From positions 1 through 36,754 of the forward strand of contig JARXAJ010000033.1 in NCBI GenBank assembly GCA_029865965.1: a stretch of 36,754 nt of DNA, given 5' to 3'. Of the stretch, positions 26,227 through 34,765 are shown one piece after another. How positions within the stretch are numbered: the first letter of the stretch is position 1; each line of letters begins with the position of its first letter. Below the pieces are notes generated by a model. That model saw only the letters and a program-made list of their open reading frames with translations, ran no database searches and was not told the origin of the DNA. The position numbers and the translations under genes are program-made. This stretch comes from Aquabacterium sp. (lineage in GTDB: Bacteria; Pseudomonadota; Gammaproteobacteria; Burkholderiales; Burkholderiaceae_C).

Positions 26227-27201
26227 ATGGCCCTGGGCACCATCGACCGCACGCCCCCGCCATTCTTCCGGCAGGGGCCCTCGGCACTGACCAAGCTGGC
26301 GCTGTTCTCCGCGCTGGCAGTCTTCCTGATGGCGGCCGACACCCGTTGGCAGTTGACCCGGCCCGTGCGCGCCGCGCTGGCCACCGCTCTGCTGCCGCTG
26401 CAGCAGACGCTGCTGGTGCCCATCGCCTTGCTGGAGAACGGTCAGAGCTACCTGCAGGTCATCAAGGATGCGCAGGCACGCGAGGCAGCAGCCCGCGCCC
26501 AGCTGGCGCGCCAAAGCGAGCGCGCCGCCCGCACCGAACAGCTGGCCGCCGAGAACGACCGCCTGCGCGCCCTGCTCGACCTGCAGCCTGCACTGCAGGT
26601 GCGCAGCGTGGCGGCTGAGCTGCTGTACGAAGCGGGCGACCCGTATTCACGCAAGATCTTCATCAACCGTGGCGCGCGCCAGGGCGTGGCGGCCGGCGCG
26701 CCGGTGGTCAATGAGTCTGGTGTGCTCGGCCAGGTGACCGAGGTGTACCCGCTGTCGGCCGTGGTCACTCTGCTGACAGACCGGGATGCGGCGATCCCGG
26801 TGCTCAACACCCGCACCCAGCAGCGCGGCGCAGCGTTTGGTGGAGCCGAGGGTGGCACCGCGCTGGAGCTGCGCTTCATGGCCGGCAATGCCGACGTGCG
26901 CGACGGCGATGCGCTGACCACCAGCGGTGTCGATGGTGTCTACCCACCTGGCCTCCCGGTGGCCCGGGTGGTGCGGGTCGAGCGCCGCTCGGATGTCGGC
27001 TTTGCCCGCATCCTGCTGGTGCCGGTGGCCGCACTGGACAACCTGCGCCACATGCTGGTGCTCGAACCCCTGTCAGTGCAGATGCCGCCGCGGCCGGCCA
27101 TGCTGTCCGCCCCTGAGCCCAGTGCCGCCAAGGGGGGTGGGCGGGCCAGTGCAACGGGCCGGCCTGGCCGACCTGCAGCAGGCCAGGAGTTGCCGCGATG
27201 A
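26227..27201 (+). CDS. mreC: Rod shape-determining protein MreC
   Basis: 324 aa. Bitopic membrane protein: TM near residues 22-40, a coiled coil near 75-115 (QAREAAARAQLARQSERAARTEQLAAENDRLRALLDL), and a two-barrel periplasmic domain (KIFINRGARQGVAAGAPVVNESGVLGQV, DGVYPPGLPVARV). It links MreB to the penicillin-binding proteins. The C-terminal 45 residues are a Pro/Ala/Gly-rich tail. It starts 78 bp after mreB, and its stop overlaps the mreD start by 4 bp (ATGA). Confidence 0.95.
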   Translation: MALGTIDRTPPPFFRQGPSALTKLALFSALAVFLMAADTRWQLTRPVRAALATALLPLQQTLLVPIALLENGQSYLQVIKDAQAREAAARAQLARQSERAARTEQLAAENDRLRALLDLQPALQVRSVAAELLYEAGDPYSRKIFINRGARQGVAAGAPVVNESGVLGQVTEVYPLSAVVTLLTDRDAAIPVLNTRTQQRGAAFGGAEGGTALELRFMAGNADVRDGDALTTSGVDGVYPPGLPVARVVRVERRSDVGFARILLVPVAALDNLRHMLVLEPLSVQMPPRPAMLSAPEPSAAKGGGRASATGRPGRPAAGQELPR

Positions 27202-27722
27202 TCATGGCGCGAGGCACCGACCAGCTGCTGCTGCCGGTCAACCCCTTCTTCATCGCCTTCACCTTGCTGGTCGCGCTGTTGCTGGAGATGCTGCCCGGTG
27301 GCCGCCATCCGGCCGCGCCCGACATGCTGGCCCTGGTGCTGGTGTTCTGGAGCGTGCACCAGCCACGCCGGGTGGGCATGGGCTTCGCGTTTGCCTTCGG
27401 CCTGGTGATGGACGTGCACCAGGGCGCGGTGCTCGGCCAGCATGCGCTGGCCTATACGCTGCTGAGCTATCTGGCCATCAGCGCGCACCGGCGCGTGCTG
27501 TGGTTCAGGCTGCCGGCCCAGGCCCTGCATGTGCTGCCGGTGTTCTTTGCCGCGCATGCGGTGGCCATGGCGGCGCGGCTGGTCGCTGGCGGCATGTTTC
27601 CGGGCTGGTGGGCGGTGCTGTTGGCGCCGGTGTTGGAGTCCCTGCTGTGGCCGCTGGTGGTGCTGCTGCTGCTGGCGCCGCAACGCCGCGCCCCGGATCC
27701 CGACAAGAATCGACCGTTATGA
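27198..27722 (+). CDS. mreD: Rod shape-determining protein MreD
   Basis: 174 aa, with five to six hydrophobic segments. The motif PDMLALVLVFWSVHQPRRVGMGFAFAFGLVMDVHQGAVLGQHAL is typical of MreD. It is an inner-membrane component of the elongasome. It is translationally coupled to mreC by an ATGA overlap. A palindrome-rich repeat follows directly and separates it from mrdA; elsewhere in this cluster (mreC-mreD, mrdA-rodA) genes overlap. Confidence 0.93.
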   Translation: MIMARGTDQLLLPVNPFFIAFTLLVALLLEMLPGGRHPAAPDMLALVLVFWSVHQPRRVGMGFAFAFGLVMDVHQGAVLGQHALAYTLLSYLAISAHRRVLWFRLPAQALHVLPVFFAAHAVAMAARLVAGGMFPGWWAVLLAPVLESLLWPLVVLLLLAPQRRAPDPDKNRPL

Positions 27723-27840
27723 CCGTTCCCCCCGATAGCGCCTGCGGCGCCCCACCCCTGACAAAACGCAGGGCCGCTCCCAAGTTTTCTCTTCCCCCTC
27801 GGGGGATCTGCTGCGCAGCGGCAGGTTTGGGGGCGCTCTC
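27723..27840. repeat. Palindrome-rich intergenic repeat (REP-like) between mreD and mrdA
   Basis: The 118-bp gap contains CCCCC-TC-GGGGG (27794-27805), the perfect 10-bp palindrome GCTGCGCAGC (27810-27819), and outer arms that pair imperfectly (CGCTCCCAA near 27775-27783 against TTTGGGGGCGC near 27826-27836). This layout resembles short interspersed intergenic repeats common in Burkholderiales genomes; membership in such a family is from memory and unverified. The right arm (GGGGGCG) also supplies the only Shine-Dalgarno-like bases before the mrdA ATG. Confidence 0.55.
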
Positions 27841-29892
27841 ATGGCAGAGTTGAAGAACGTCGAGCGCGAACTCGACCGGTTCAACACCCGGTTGCTGGTG
27901 GCGGCGCTGTTCGTGGTGCTGTGCTTCGTCCTGCTGGGCTGGCGCCTGGTGGTGCTGCAGGTGGTGCGCCATGAAGAGCTGGCGCTGCAGGCCGAGGCCA
28001 ACCGCGTCGCGGTGCTGCCGGTGGTGCCCAACCGCGGGCTGATCGTCGACCGCAACGGCGTGGTGCTGGCCACCAATTATTCGGCCTACACGCTCGAAAT
28101 CACGCCGTCGCGGGTGGAAGGCGATCTGGAAGCGTTGATCGACGGCCTGGCCCAGCTGCTGCCGATCGAGCAGCGCGACCGGCGCCGCTTCAAGCGCCTG
28201 CAGGACGAGGGCAAGCGCTTCGAATCCCTGCCCATCCGCACCAAGCTGACCGACGAGGAGGTGGCCCGCTTCATGGCGCAGCGCTACCGCTTCCCCGGCG
28301 CGGATGTGCGCGCGCGGCTGTTCCGCAGCTACCCGGCGGGCGAGGTGGGCAGCCACCTGATCGGCTATATCGGCCGCATCAACGCCGCCGAGAAAAAGGC
28401 GATGGACGACTGGGACGACGATGTGCTGGCCAATTACCGCGGCACCGAGGTCATCGGCAAGCTGGGGCTGGAGCAGCGTTATGAGCAGGAACTGCACGGC
28501 ACCACGGGCTTCGAGGAGATGGAAACCTCGGCCGGCGGCCGTGCAGTGCGCCGCTTGAAGACCCACCCCGCCACCCCTGGCAACACCTTGGTGCTGAGCA
28601 TCGACATCAAGCTGCAGGCCCTGGTGGAGCAACTGTTCGGCGACCGCCGTGGCGCGCTGGTGGCTATCGACCCGCGCACGGGTGAGGTGCTGGCCTTCGT
28701 CAGCAAGCCCAGCTTCGACCCCAACCTGTTTGTCGACGGCATCGACCTGGAAAACTGGCGTGCGCTCAACGAGAGCATCGACAAGCCGCTGCTCAACCGT
28801 GCGTTGCGCGGCACCTACCCGCCCGGCAGCACCTTCAAGCCGTTCATGGCGATGGCGGCGCTCAACAGTGGCAAGCGCGGGCCCGGCACCATCATCCACG
28901 ACGGCGGCAGCTTCAACTTCGGCGGGCATGAATTCCGCAGCCATGGCGACCATGGCCTGGGCCCGGTGGACATGTACCGGTCGATCGTGCAGTCGAGCAA
29001 CGTCTACTACTACTCGCTGGCCAACGAGATGGGCGTGGACCTGATGTATGAGCAGCTGCTGCCGTTCGGCTTCGGCCGCAAGACCGACATCGATCTGGAT
29101 GGCGAGGTGACCGGACTGCTGCCCAGCATCGCCTGGAAAAAGCGCGCCTATGGCAAGCCCGAGCAGCAGAAGTGGTATGCCGGCGAGACCATCTCGCTGG
29201 GCATCGGCCAGGGCTACAACAACTTCACCATGTTGCAGCTGGCCAGCGCCACGGCCACGCTGGTGTCGGGTGGGCAGCGCTTCGAGCCGCGGCTGGTGCG
29301 CGAGATCCGCAATGTCGTCACCCAGCAGGCCACGCCGGTGGCAGGCCAGGCGCTGCCGCGGCTGGCCTTGCGTCCCGAGCATGTGGCGCTGGTGATGAAT
29401 GCGATGCACGGCGTCACGCAGGAGGGCACCAGCACCCGGGTGTTTGCCGGCGCGCCCTACAAGTCAGGCGGCAAGACCGGCACGGCCCAGGCCGTGGGCG
29501 TGAAGGCCAACGAGAAGTACAACGCTGCACGCCTGTCTGAGTTCCAGCGCGACCACTCGCTGTACACCGCGTTTGCGCCCCTGGACACGCCCACCATCGC
29601 GCTGGCGGTGGTGGTCGAGAACGCCGGCTTCGGCGCCGCTGCTGCCGCGCCCATTGCCCGCCGGGTGTTCGACTATGTGCTGGCCGGCCTGTGGCCCAGC
29701 GAGGAAGACATCACTGCCACCCGCGAGGGCCGCAGCGTGGCGCCGATCGGCCCGCCGCGCCGGGCCGACGACATGCCGTTGTCGGATCTGGGCCTGCCGC
29801 TGCTGGCCAGCGTGCTGCCCAGTGGCGTGCAGACCACGGCGCTGGCGCAGCCCGACGCTGCGCCGCCCGCCCTGGTGCGGGCCCGGCCATGA
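27841..29892 (+). CDS. mrdA: Penicillin-binding protein 2 (elongation transpeptidase)
   Basis: 683 aa. A TM segment near residues 18-40 is followed by a dimerisation/pedestal domain (PNRGLIVDRNGVVLATN, SYPAGEVGSHLIGYIGRI) and a transpeptidase domain from about residue 240. Active-site motifs are SxxK as STFK (Ser330), SxN as SSN (Ser385) and KTG at Lys545 (SGGKTGTAQ). It cross-links peptidoglycan during side-wall growth with RodA. A C-terminal tail of about 60 residues is Pro/Ala-rich. Its stop overlaps the rodA start by 4 bp (ATGA). Confidence 0.96.
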   Translation: MAELKNVERELDRFNTRLLVAALFVVLCFVLLGWRLVVLQVVRHEELALQAEANRVAVLPVVPNRGLIVDRNGVVLATNYSAYTLEITPSRVEGDLEALIDGLAQLLPIEQRDRRRFKRLQDEGKRFESLPIRTKLTDEEVARFMAQRYRFPGADVRARLFRSYPAGEVGSHLIGYIGRINAAEKKAMDDWDDDVLANYRGTEVIGKLGLEQRYEQELHGTTGFEEMETSAGGRAVRRLKTHPATPGNTLVLSIDIKLQALVEQLFGDRRGALVAIDPRTGEVLAFVSKPSFDPNLFVDGIDLENWRALNESIDKPLLNRALRGTYPPGSTFKPFMAMAALNSGKRGPGTIIHDGGSFNFGGHEFRSHGDHGLGPVDMYRSIVQSSNVYYYSLANEMGVDLMYEQLLPFGFGRKTDIDLDGEVTGLLPSIAWKKRAYGKPEQQKWYAGETISLGIGQGYNNFTMLQLASATATLVSGGQRFEPRLVREIRNVVTQQATPVAGQALPRLALRPEHVALVMNAMHGVTQEGTSTRVFAGAPYKSGGKTGTAQAVGVKANEKYNAARLSEFQRDHSLYTAFAPLDTPTIALAVVVENAGFGAAAAAPIARRVFDYVLAGLWPSEEDITATREGRSVAPIGPPRRADDMPLSDLGLPLLASVLPSGVQTTALAQPDAAPPALVRARP

Positions 29893-31055
29893 TCGCCGTG
29901 GTCGACAGGCCGTCGCTCTGGCTGCGGCTCAAGCCGGTGGTCAGCGGTTTTGACGGCCCGCTGCTGGTGGTGGTGCTGGCGCTGTCGGCGCTGGGCATGG
30001 TCACGATGTACTCGGTGGGTTACGACCACGGCTCGCGCTTTGTCGACCATGGCCGCAACATGTTCATCGCCGCAGCGCTGATGTTCATCGTGGCCCAGGT
30101 GCGGCCGCAGCGGCTGATGGCGCTGGCGGTGCCGCTGTACGCGCTCGGTCTGGCCCTGCTGGTGGCCACCGCGCTGTTCGGCATCACCAAGAAGGGAGCC
30201 ACCCGCTGGCTGAACGTGGGCATGGTGATCCAGCCCAGTGAACTGCTGAAGCTGGCCACGCCGCTGATGCTGGCCTGGTGGTTCCAGAAGTGCGAGAACC
30301 GCCAGGAGGGCCAATTGCGCTGGCCGCACTTTGCGGCAGCCGGCGTGCTGCTGCTGTTGCCCTTTGTTCTGGTGGCCAAGCAGCCTGATCTGGGCACGGC
30401 ACTGCTGGTGGCCGCGGGCGGCCTGTATGTGATCTTCTTCGCCGGGCTGTCGTGGCGGCTGATCGTGCCACTGGTGTCGGTTGCCGCGCTGGGGCTGGTG
30501 GCCATCGTCGTCAGTGGTGATGCACTGTGCCAGCCCGGCGTGGACTGGCAGGTGCTGCGTGACTATCAGAAGCAGCGTGTCTGCACCCTGCTCGACCCCA
30601 CGCGTGATCCGCTGGGCAAAGGCTTCCACATCCTGCAGGGCATGATCGCCATCGGTTCAGGCGGGCTCACCGGCAAGGGTTTCATGAGCGGCACGCAGAC
30701 CCACCTCGAGTTCATCCCCGAGCGCACCACCGACTTCATCTTCGCCGCGTTCAGCGAAGAATTCGGCCTGATCGGCGTGGCGGCGCTGGCGCTCGGCTTT
30801 TCCGTGCTGATCCTGCGCGGGCTGTGGATCGCGGCGTCGGCGCCCACGGTGTTCTCGCGCCTGCTGGCGGGCGCGGTCAGCCTGAGCTTCTTCACCTACT
30901 GCTTCGTCAACATGGGCATGGTCAGCGGCATCCTGCCGGTGGTGGGCGTGCCGCTGCCCTTCATCAGCTACGGCGGCACGGCGATGGTGACGCTGGGCGT
31001 GTCCCTGGGCATGCTGATGTCCATTGCCCGCAGCCGCAGCCTGATGCAGCGATGA
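29889..31055 (+). CDS. rodA: Rod shape-determining protein RodA (SEDS glycosyltransferase)
   Basis: 388 aa, with about ten membrane segments. SEDS-family blocks are present: FGITKKGATRWLNVGMVIQPSELLKL, LVAKQPDLGTALLV (with the catalytic Asp region), GKGFMSGTQTHLEFIPERTTDFIFAAFSEEFGL, and the C-terminal PVVGVPLPFISYGGTAMVTLGVSLGMLMSI. It polymerises lipid II together with PBP2. Coupled by ATGA overlaps to mrdA upstream and to the dehydrogenase-like gene downstream. Confidence 0.96.
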   Translation: MIAVVDRPSLWLRLKPVVSGFDGPLLVVVLALSALGMVTMYSVGYDHGSRFVDHGRNMFIAAALMFIVAQVRPQRLMALAVPLYALGLALLVATALFGITKKGATRWLNVGMVIQPSELLKLATPLMLAWWFQKCENRQEGQLRWPHFAAAGVLLLLPFVLVAKQPDLGTALLVAAGGLYVIFFAGLSWRLIVPLVSVAALGLVAIVVSGDALCQPGVDWQVLRDYQKQRVCTLLDPTRDPLGKGFHILQGMIAIGSGGLTGKGFMSGTQTHLEFIPERTTDFIFAAFSEEFGLIGVAALALGFSVLILRGLWIAASAPTVFSRLLAGAVSLSFFTYCFVNMGMVSGILPVVGVPLPFISYGGTAMVTLGVSLGMLMSIARSRSLMQR

Positions 31056-32038
31056 CCCCGCTGTGCGCCACGCCGGTGGCCGTGGTCGGCATCGGCAACA
31101 TGGGGCTGGGCATGGCGTTGCGCCTGCGCGATGCCGGCCAGCCGTTGTGGGTGCATGACGCCGACCCCGCGCGCCATGTGCTGGCGGCGGCCGCCGGCGC
31201 GGTGCCTGCTGATTCACCTGCGGCGGCTGCGGCCGGGTGCGCGGTGCTGATTGTGGCGGTGGTGGATGCCGCCCAGACCGAGGCCGTGCTGTTCGGCCAG
31301 GGCGGCCAACCTGGTGCGGCCGCCACGCTGGCGCCGGGCGCCAGCGTGCTGCTGTGCCCCACCATGGGCCCGGCCGACGTGGAACGGCTGGCCGCCCGGC
31401 TGGCGCAGGCCGGCCTGGCTTGCCTGGACGCGCCGATGTCCGGTGGCCCATTGCGTGCCCGCGACGGCAGCATGAGCCTGATGGTGGCCGGCGCCAGCAC
31501 CACCTGGCAAGCGTTGCAACCGCTGCTGCGCCACCTGGCGTCGCGGCTGTTCTTCATCAGCCAGCGGCCTGGCGACGGCGCCCGCACCAAGCTGGTCAAC
31601 AACTTGCTGGCCGCCAGCCATCTGGCCGCCGCCGCAGAGGCCATGGCGCTGGCCCAACGCCTGGGGCTGGATGGCGCGGCCACGCTGGCCGTGGTCAATG
31701 CATCCAGCGGGCACAGCTGGATCGGCGCCGACCGCATGGCCCGTGCGTTGGACGGCGACTTTGCGCCCCGCGCCCACACCACGCTGCTGGCCAAGGATTC
31801 GGCGCTGGCCTTGGCGATGGCGGCACAGGCCGGTGTCCGGCCCTTGCTGGGCACGGCAGCAGCGGCGCAGTTCCAGGCCGCCCTGGCCGCTGGCTATGGT
31901 GGCGACGATGACGCCCGCTTGCTTAGCCTGGCGCAGCTGCAGTTTGTTCAGCAATGCGCCGTGCCCGATGGGCCAGCCGGCCCGGCGGCCAGTCAGCGGG
32001 CTGGCAGTGACGCTGCCTCGCCAGGCGAGCCTGGCTGA
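31052..32038 (+). CDS. NAD(P)-dependent oxidoreductase, beta-hydroxyacid dehydrogenase family
   Basis: 328 aa. The N-terminal Rossmann fold begins VAVVGIGNMGLGMALRL (GxGxMGxxMA). The substrate signature is DAPMSGGPLRARDGSMSLMVAG, and the catalytic Lys lies in GARTKLVNNLLAASHLAAAAEA. This matches the 3-hydroxyisobutyrate/tartronate-semialdehyde reductase/L-threonate dehydrogenase family; the substrate cannot be chosen. Its ATG overlaps the rodA stop (ATGA), so it is co-translated with a cell-wall gene although no functional link is obvious. The last 46 bp overlap the convergent kinase gene; the C-terminal 30 residues are Pro/Ala/Gly-rich and look added. Confidence 0.85.
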   Translation: MTPLCATPVAVVGIGNMGLGMALRLRDAGQPLWVHDADPARHVLAAAAGAVPADSPAAAAAGCAVLIVAVVDAAQTEAVLFGQGGQPGAAATLAPGASVLLCPTMGPADVERLAARLAQAGLACLDAPMSGGPLRARDGSMSLMVAGASTTWQALQPLLRHLASRLFFISQRPGDGARTKLVNNLLAASHLAAAAEAMALAQRLGLDGAATLAVVNASSGHSWIGADRMARALDGDFAPRAHTTLLAKDSALALAMAAQAGVRPLLGTAAAAQFQAALAAGYGGDDDARLLSLAQLQFVQQCAVPDGPAGPAASQRAGSDAASPGEPG

Positions 32039-33522
32039 TCGCCGCCCGCCCGGCTGAGCACAAACCGCACGGTGATCAGCGCCCCGGGCCCCATGCCTTG
32101 CGCCGCAGCGCTGCCACGCGGGCGGGCGTCGGCAATGGTCAGCTCGGCGCCATGCTGCTGCACGATCTCATTGACGATGGCCAGGCCCAGACCGCTGCCG
32201 TCCACGTCGGTGCCCAGCGCGCGGTAGAACGGCTGCAGCACCAGGTTGCGCTCGGCCTCGGGGATGCCGGGGCCGGTGTCTTCGACCTGCAGCACCACCA
32301 CCTGGCCGAACGGGTCGTCCACCACCCGGGCCGTGACCGTGCCACCTGCGGGGGTGTATTGCAGCGCGTTGTCGACCAGGTTGCGCACCAACTCGCGCAC
32401 CAGGGTGGGCTGGCCCATCAGCTTGCCATGCAGGGCCTGGCTGCCATCGGGCCCCTCGTAGCCCAGGTCGATGCGCTTGTCCATGGCCTTGGGCACGAAA
32501 TCGCGCACCGTCTCGCGCGCCAGCGCAGCCAGGTCCACCCGCTCTGGCGGGCGCGCCAGGGTCTTGGCCTCGGCGCGCGCCATCGCCAGCAGCTGGTTGA
32601 CCATGTGCGCCGCGCGCTCGGTGCTGTGGGCGATGTGCTGCAGGCTTTGCTTCAGCGCCTTCGGGTCTTGCTGGCCAGCGTCGATCTCGCGCTGGGCCAG
32701 CTCGGCCTGCATGCGCAGCCCGGCCAGCGGGGTCTTCAACTGGTGCGCCGCGTCGGCCAGAAAATGCTTCTGCGAGGCCATCGACTGGTCCAGCCGGCCC
32801 AGCAAGTCGTTGATGGCGCCCACCAGCGGCGCCACCTCTTCGGGCACGTCGCGTTCGGCCAGCGGGCTCAGGTCGTGGCTCTCGCGCAGGCGGATGCGCT
32901 GCTGCAGTTCGTTGAGCGGCCGGATGCCGCGCGACAGCGCAAACCACACCAGCAGCACCGCAAGCGGCAGCACCACGAACTGCGGCACGATCACGCCCTT
33001 GATGATCTCGGTGGCCAGGCGGGCGCGCTTGTCCAGTGTCTCGGCCACCTGCACCAATGGTGCTGCCTCTCCGGGCACCCCGGTGGCCGGCAACCACAGG
33101 TAAGCCACCCGCACGGCGTCGGCATGCACCTCGTCGTCGCGGTACTTCAGGGTCTGTGCTGCAGCTGGTGGTTCGTCGGGCACCGGCAGCGCACGGTCGC
33201 CCGCAATGTATTCGCCGCGCGCGCCCAGCACCTGGAAGTACACCCGGTCGGCATCGTCGGCACGCAGCACCTCGGTGGCCACCTCGGGCAGGCGCAGCTT
33301 GATGTGGCTGGGCTGTTCCAGGCTGCCAGGCACCACCACCACCTGGCGCGCCACGGTGCGGGCCATCTCGGCCAGGTCGCGGTCGAACGGCCGGCCGGCG
33401 ATGCTTTGCGCCACCAGCCAGGTCAGCGCCACGCTCATCGGCCACAGCAACAGCAGCGGCGCGAGCATCCAGTCGAGGATCTCGCCAAAGAGGGAGCGTT
33501 GCTCGCGGGGTTGGTTATCCAT
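31993..33522 (-). CDS. Sensor histidine kinase (TctE-like, 2CSK_N type)
   Basis: 509 aa. TM1 lies near residues 15-42 (DWMLAPLLLLWPMSVALTWLV), followed by a periplasmic region of about 130 residues, TM2 near 172-195, and HAMP (SRGIRPLNELQQRI). The H box is FLADAAHQLKTPLAGL (His260), the N box NLVDNALQYTPAGG, G1 DTGPGI and G2 GSGLGLAIVNEIVQQHG. The N-terminal pattern fits the PF08521 2CSK_N domain of TctE-like kinases, often linked to tricarboxylate uptake; the true ligand is unknown. ATG 33522 begins MDNQPREQRS. The partner response regulator ends 414 bp upstream instead of overlapping, because of the inserted fragment described separately. Confidence 0.9.
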   Translation of the reverse strand: MDNQPREQRSLFGEILDWMLAPLLLLWPMSVALTWLVAQSIAGRPFDRDLAEMARTVARQVVVVPGSLEQPSHIKLRLPEVATEVLRADDADRVYFQVLGARGEYIAGDRALPVPDEPPAAAQTLKYRDDEVHADAVRVAYLWLPATGVPGEAAPLVQVAETLDKRARLATEIIKGVIVPQFVVLPLAVLLVWFALSRGIRPLNELQQRIRLRESHDLSPLAERDVPEEVAPLVGAINDLLGRLDQSMASQKHFLADAAHQLKTPLAGLRMQAELAQREIDAGQQDPKALKQSLQHIAHSTERAAHMVNQLLAMARAEAKTLARPPERVDLAALARETVRDFVPKAMDKRIDLGYEGPDGSQALHGKLMGQPTLVRELVRNLVDNALQYTPAGGTVTARVVDDPFGQVVVLQVEDTGPGIPEAERNLVLQPFYRALGTDVDGSGLGLAIVNEIVQQHGAELTIADARPRGSAAAQGMGPGALITVRFVLSRAGGDQPGSPGEAASLPAR

Positions 33523-33936
33523 GAAGTGCTGCGCAGGATAGCGGCTCGGGATCTGTGTCGATCTGGACGGCAGCAGCCCAGACGCCGGCGAGTTGTCGCG
33601 CAGCTTCAGCCTGCTGGCGGGCAACGCCTGCCAACGGGCCATCGCCCTGGCCGGCAGCCGGCGCAAGATCGGCACCGAAACCGGCACCGTCCGCCACGCA
33701 ACCGCATCGACCAATGACACCCTGACCAATGTGGACCCGAATGCCGGCAACCAGCAGTGCACGCCGGGCTTTGCGCCCACCGGCATCGGCTTGTCCGGCG
33801 TCACCCTTGCCAACGCCCTGGCCGCACCAAAGGGGCGGTCCTCGACAACGTCGGCATCTCGGTCACCGCCCTGCACGCGCCCGAGCCCCAGACCTTGGCG
33901 TTACGCCTGACGCGCCGGGCGCCGCAGCCTGCGCCG
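33523..33936. other. 414-bp gap splitting the response regulator and kinase genes
   Basis: There is no intact gene. On the + strand, antisense to the two-component genes, it holds the degraded PEP-CTERM fragment listed separately. On the minus strand it must be read through for the kinase to be transcribed from the regulator promoter, or it must supply a separate kinase promoter; none is obvious. Confidence 0.6.
33540..33921 (+). pseudogene. Degraded C-terminal fragment of a PEP-CTERM-type secreted protein
   Basis: From just after a TAG at 33539 the + strand reads ICVDLDGSSPDAGELSRSFS and continues with LAGSRRKIGTET, LTNVDPNAG and GFAPTGIGLSGVTLANAL. After a one-frame shift at the AAAGGGG run (about 33828-33836) it reads GAVLDNVGISVTALHAPEPQTLAL. 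This matches the usual end of PEP-CTERM proteins: a beta-sandwich with LDLDG, SxSFSLLAG and LDNVSI-like blocks, then a PEP motif (33880-33888). The hydrophobic segment after PEP is missing and RLTRR follows at once. There is no start, no signal peptide and a frameshift, so it is a relic. Recognition is by motif memory; a profile search would decide. Confidence 0.6.
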
Positions 33937-34608
33937 TCAGCCCTGGATCTTCTCCAGGCAGTAACCCAGACCGCGCACCGTGGCGATGCGGATCGGGCCT
34001 TGCTCGATCTTCTTGCGCAAGCGGTGGATGTAGACCTCGATCGCGTTGTTGCTGACCTCGTCGCCCCATTCACACAGCCGCTCCACCAGCTGGTCCTTGC
34101 TGACCAGCCGGCCGGCTCGCTGCAGCAGCACCTCCAGCAGGCTGAGTTCGCGCGCTGAGAGCTCGATCATCTGGTCACTGATATAGGCCACACGGCCTGT
34201 GGAATCGAAGGTCAGCGGCCCGTGCTTGATCACGTTGCTGGCCGTGCCCAGGCCGCGCCGTGTGAGGGCGCGCACCCGCGCTTCCAGCTCCTGCAGCGAG
34301 AACGGCTTGGCCATGTAGTCGTCGGCGCCCAGGTCCAGGCCCTTCACCCGTTGTTCCACACTGTCGGCCGCCGTGAGGATCAGCACCGGCACCGCCGACC
34401 CCCGGCCGCGCAGCTTGCGCAGCACATCGAAGCCGTGCATCTTGGGCAGGCCCAGGTCGAGGATCAGGCAATCGAACTCATGCGAAGCCAGGGCTGCGTC
34501 GGCCTCGCTGCCATTGCCCACCTGGTCGACCGCATAGCCCGAGGTGCGCAACGCGCGCAACAATCCATCAGCCAGCACCTGGTCGTCTTCCGCGATCAGT
34601 ATTCGCAT
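33937..34608 (-). CDS. OmpR-family response regulator (TctD-like)
   Basis: 223 aa. Receiver: acidic pocket EDD at residues 7-9, phospho-acceptor Asp51 in LILDLGLPKMHG, Thr/Ser in LILTAAD and Lys in DYMAKPFS. Winged-helix DNA-binding domain from about residue 125 (IELSARELSLLEVLLQRAGRLVSKDQLVERL, then NNAIEVYIHRLRKKIE and TVRGLGY). ATG 34608 has GGAG seven bases upstream, which favours it over the in-frame TTG at 34620. It is divergent from recA. It should work with the kinase at 32-33.5 kb. Confidence 0.92.
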   Translation of the reverse strand: MRILIAEDDQVLADGLLRALRTSGYAVDQVGNGSEADAALASHEFDCLILDLGLPKMHGFDVLRKLRGRGSAVPVLILTAADSVEQRVKGLDLGADDYMAKPFSLQELEARVRALTRRGLGTASNVIKHGPLTFDSTGRVAYISDQMIELSARELSLLEVLLQRAGRLVSKDQLVERLCEWGDEVSNNAIEVYIHRLRKKIEQGPIRIATVRGLGYCLEKIQG

Positions 34609-34765
34609 GTTTGTCTCCAACTGGCCAGCGCCCCCATGCGGGGCACCTGCCAGAATGCCCGATTCTAGGGAGCGCGGTCAGCCGGCCATCTGGCCACCCG
34701 GCCAACATCAAGTGGTTGCACCGTGCTTGCCAAGAGTCCTACCTTTGGGTGATGCGCACAGATAA

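Noticed and set aside
33523-33876. N-terminal extension of the TctE-like kinase
   Set aside because: The open frame is antisense to the PEP-CTERM relic and has no kinase-like sequence; ATG 33522 directly precedes the expected first membrane segment.
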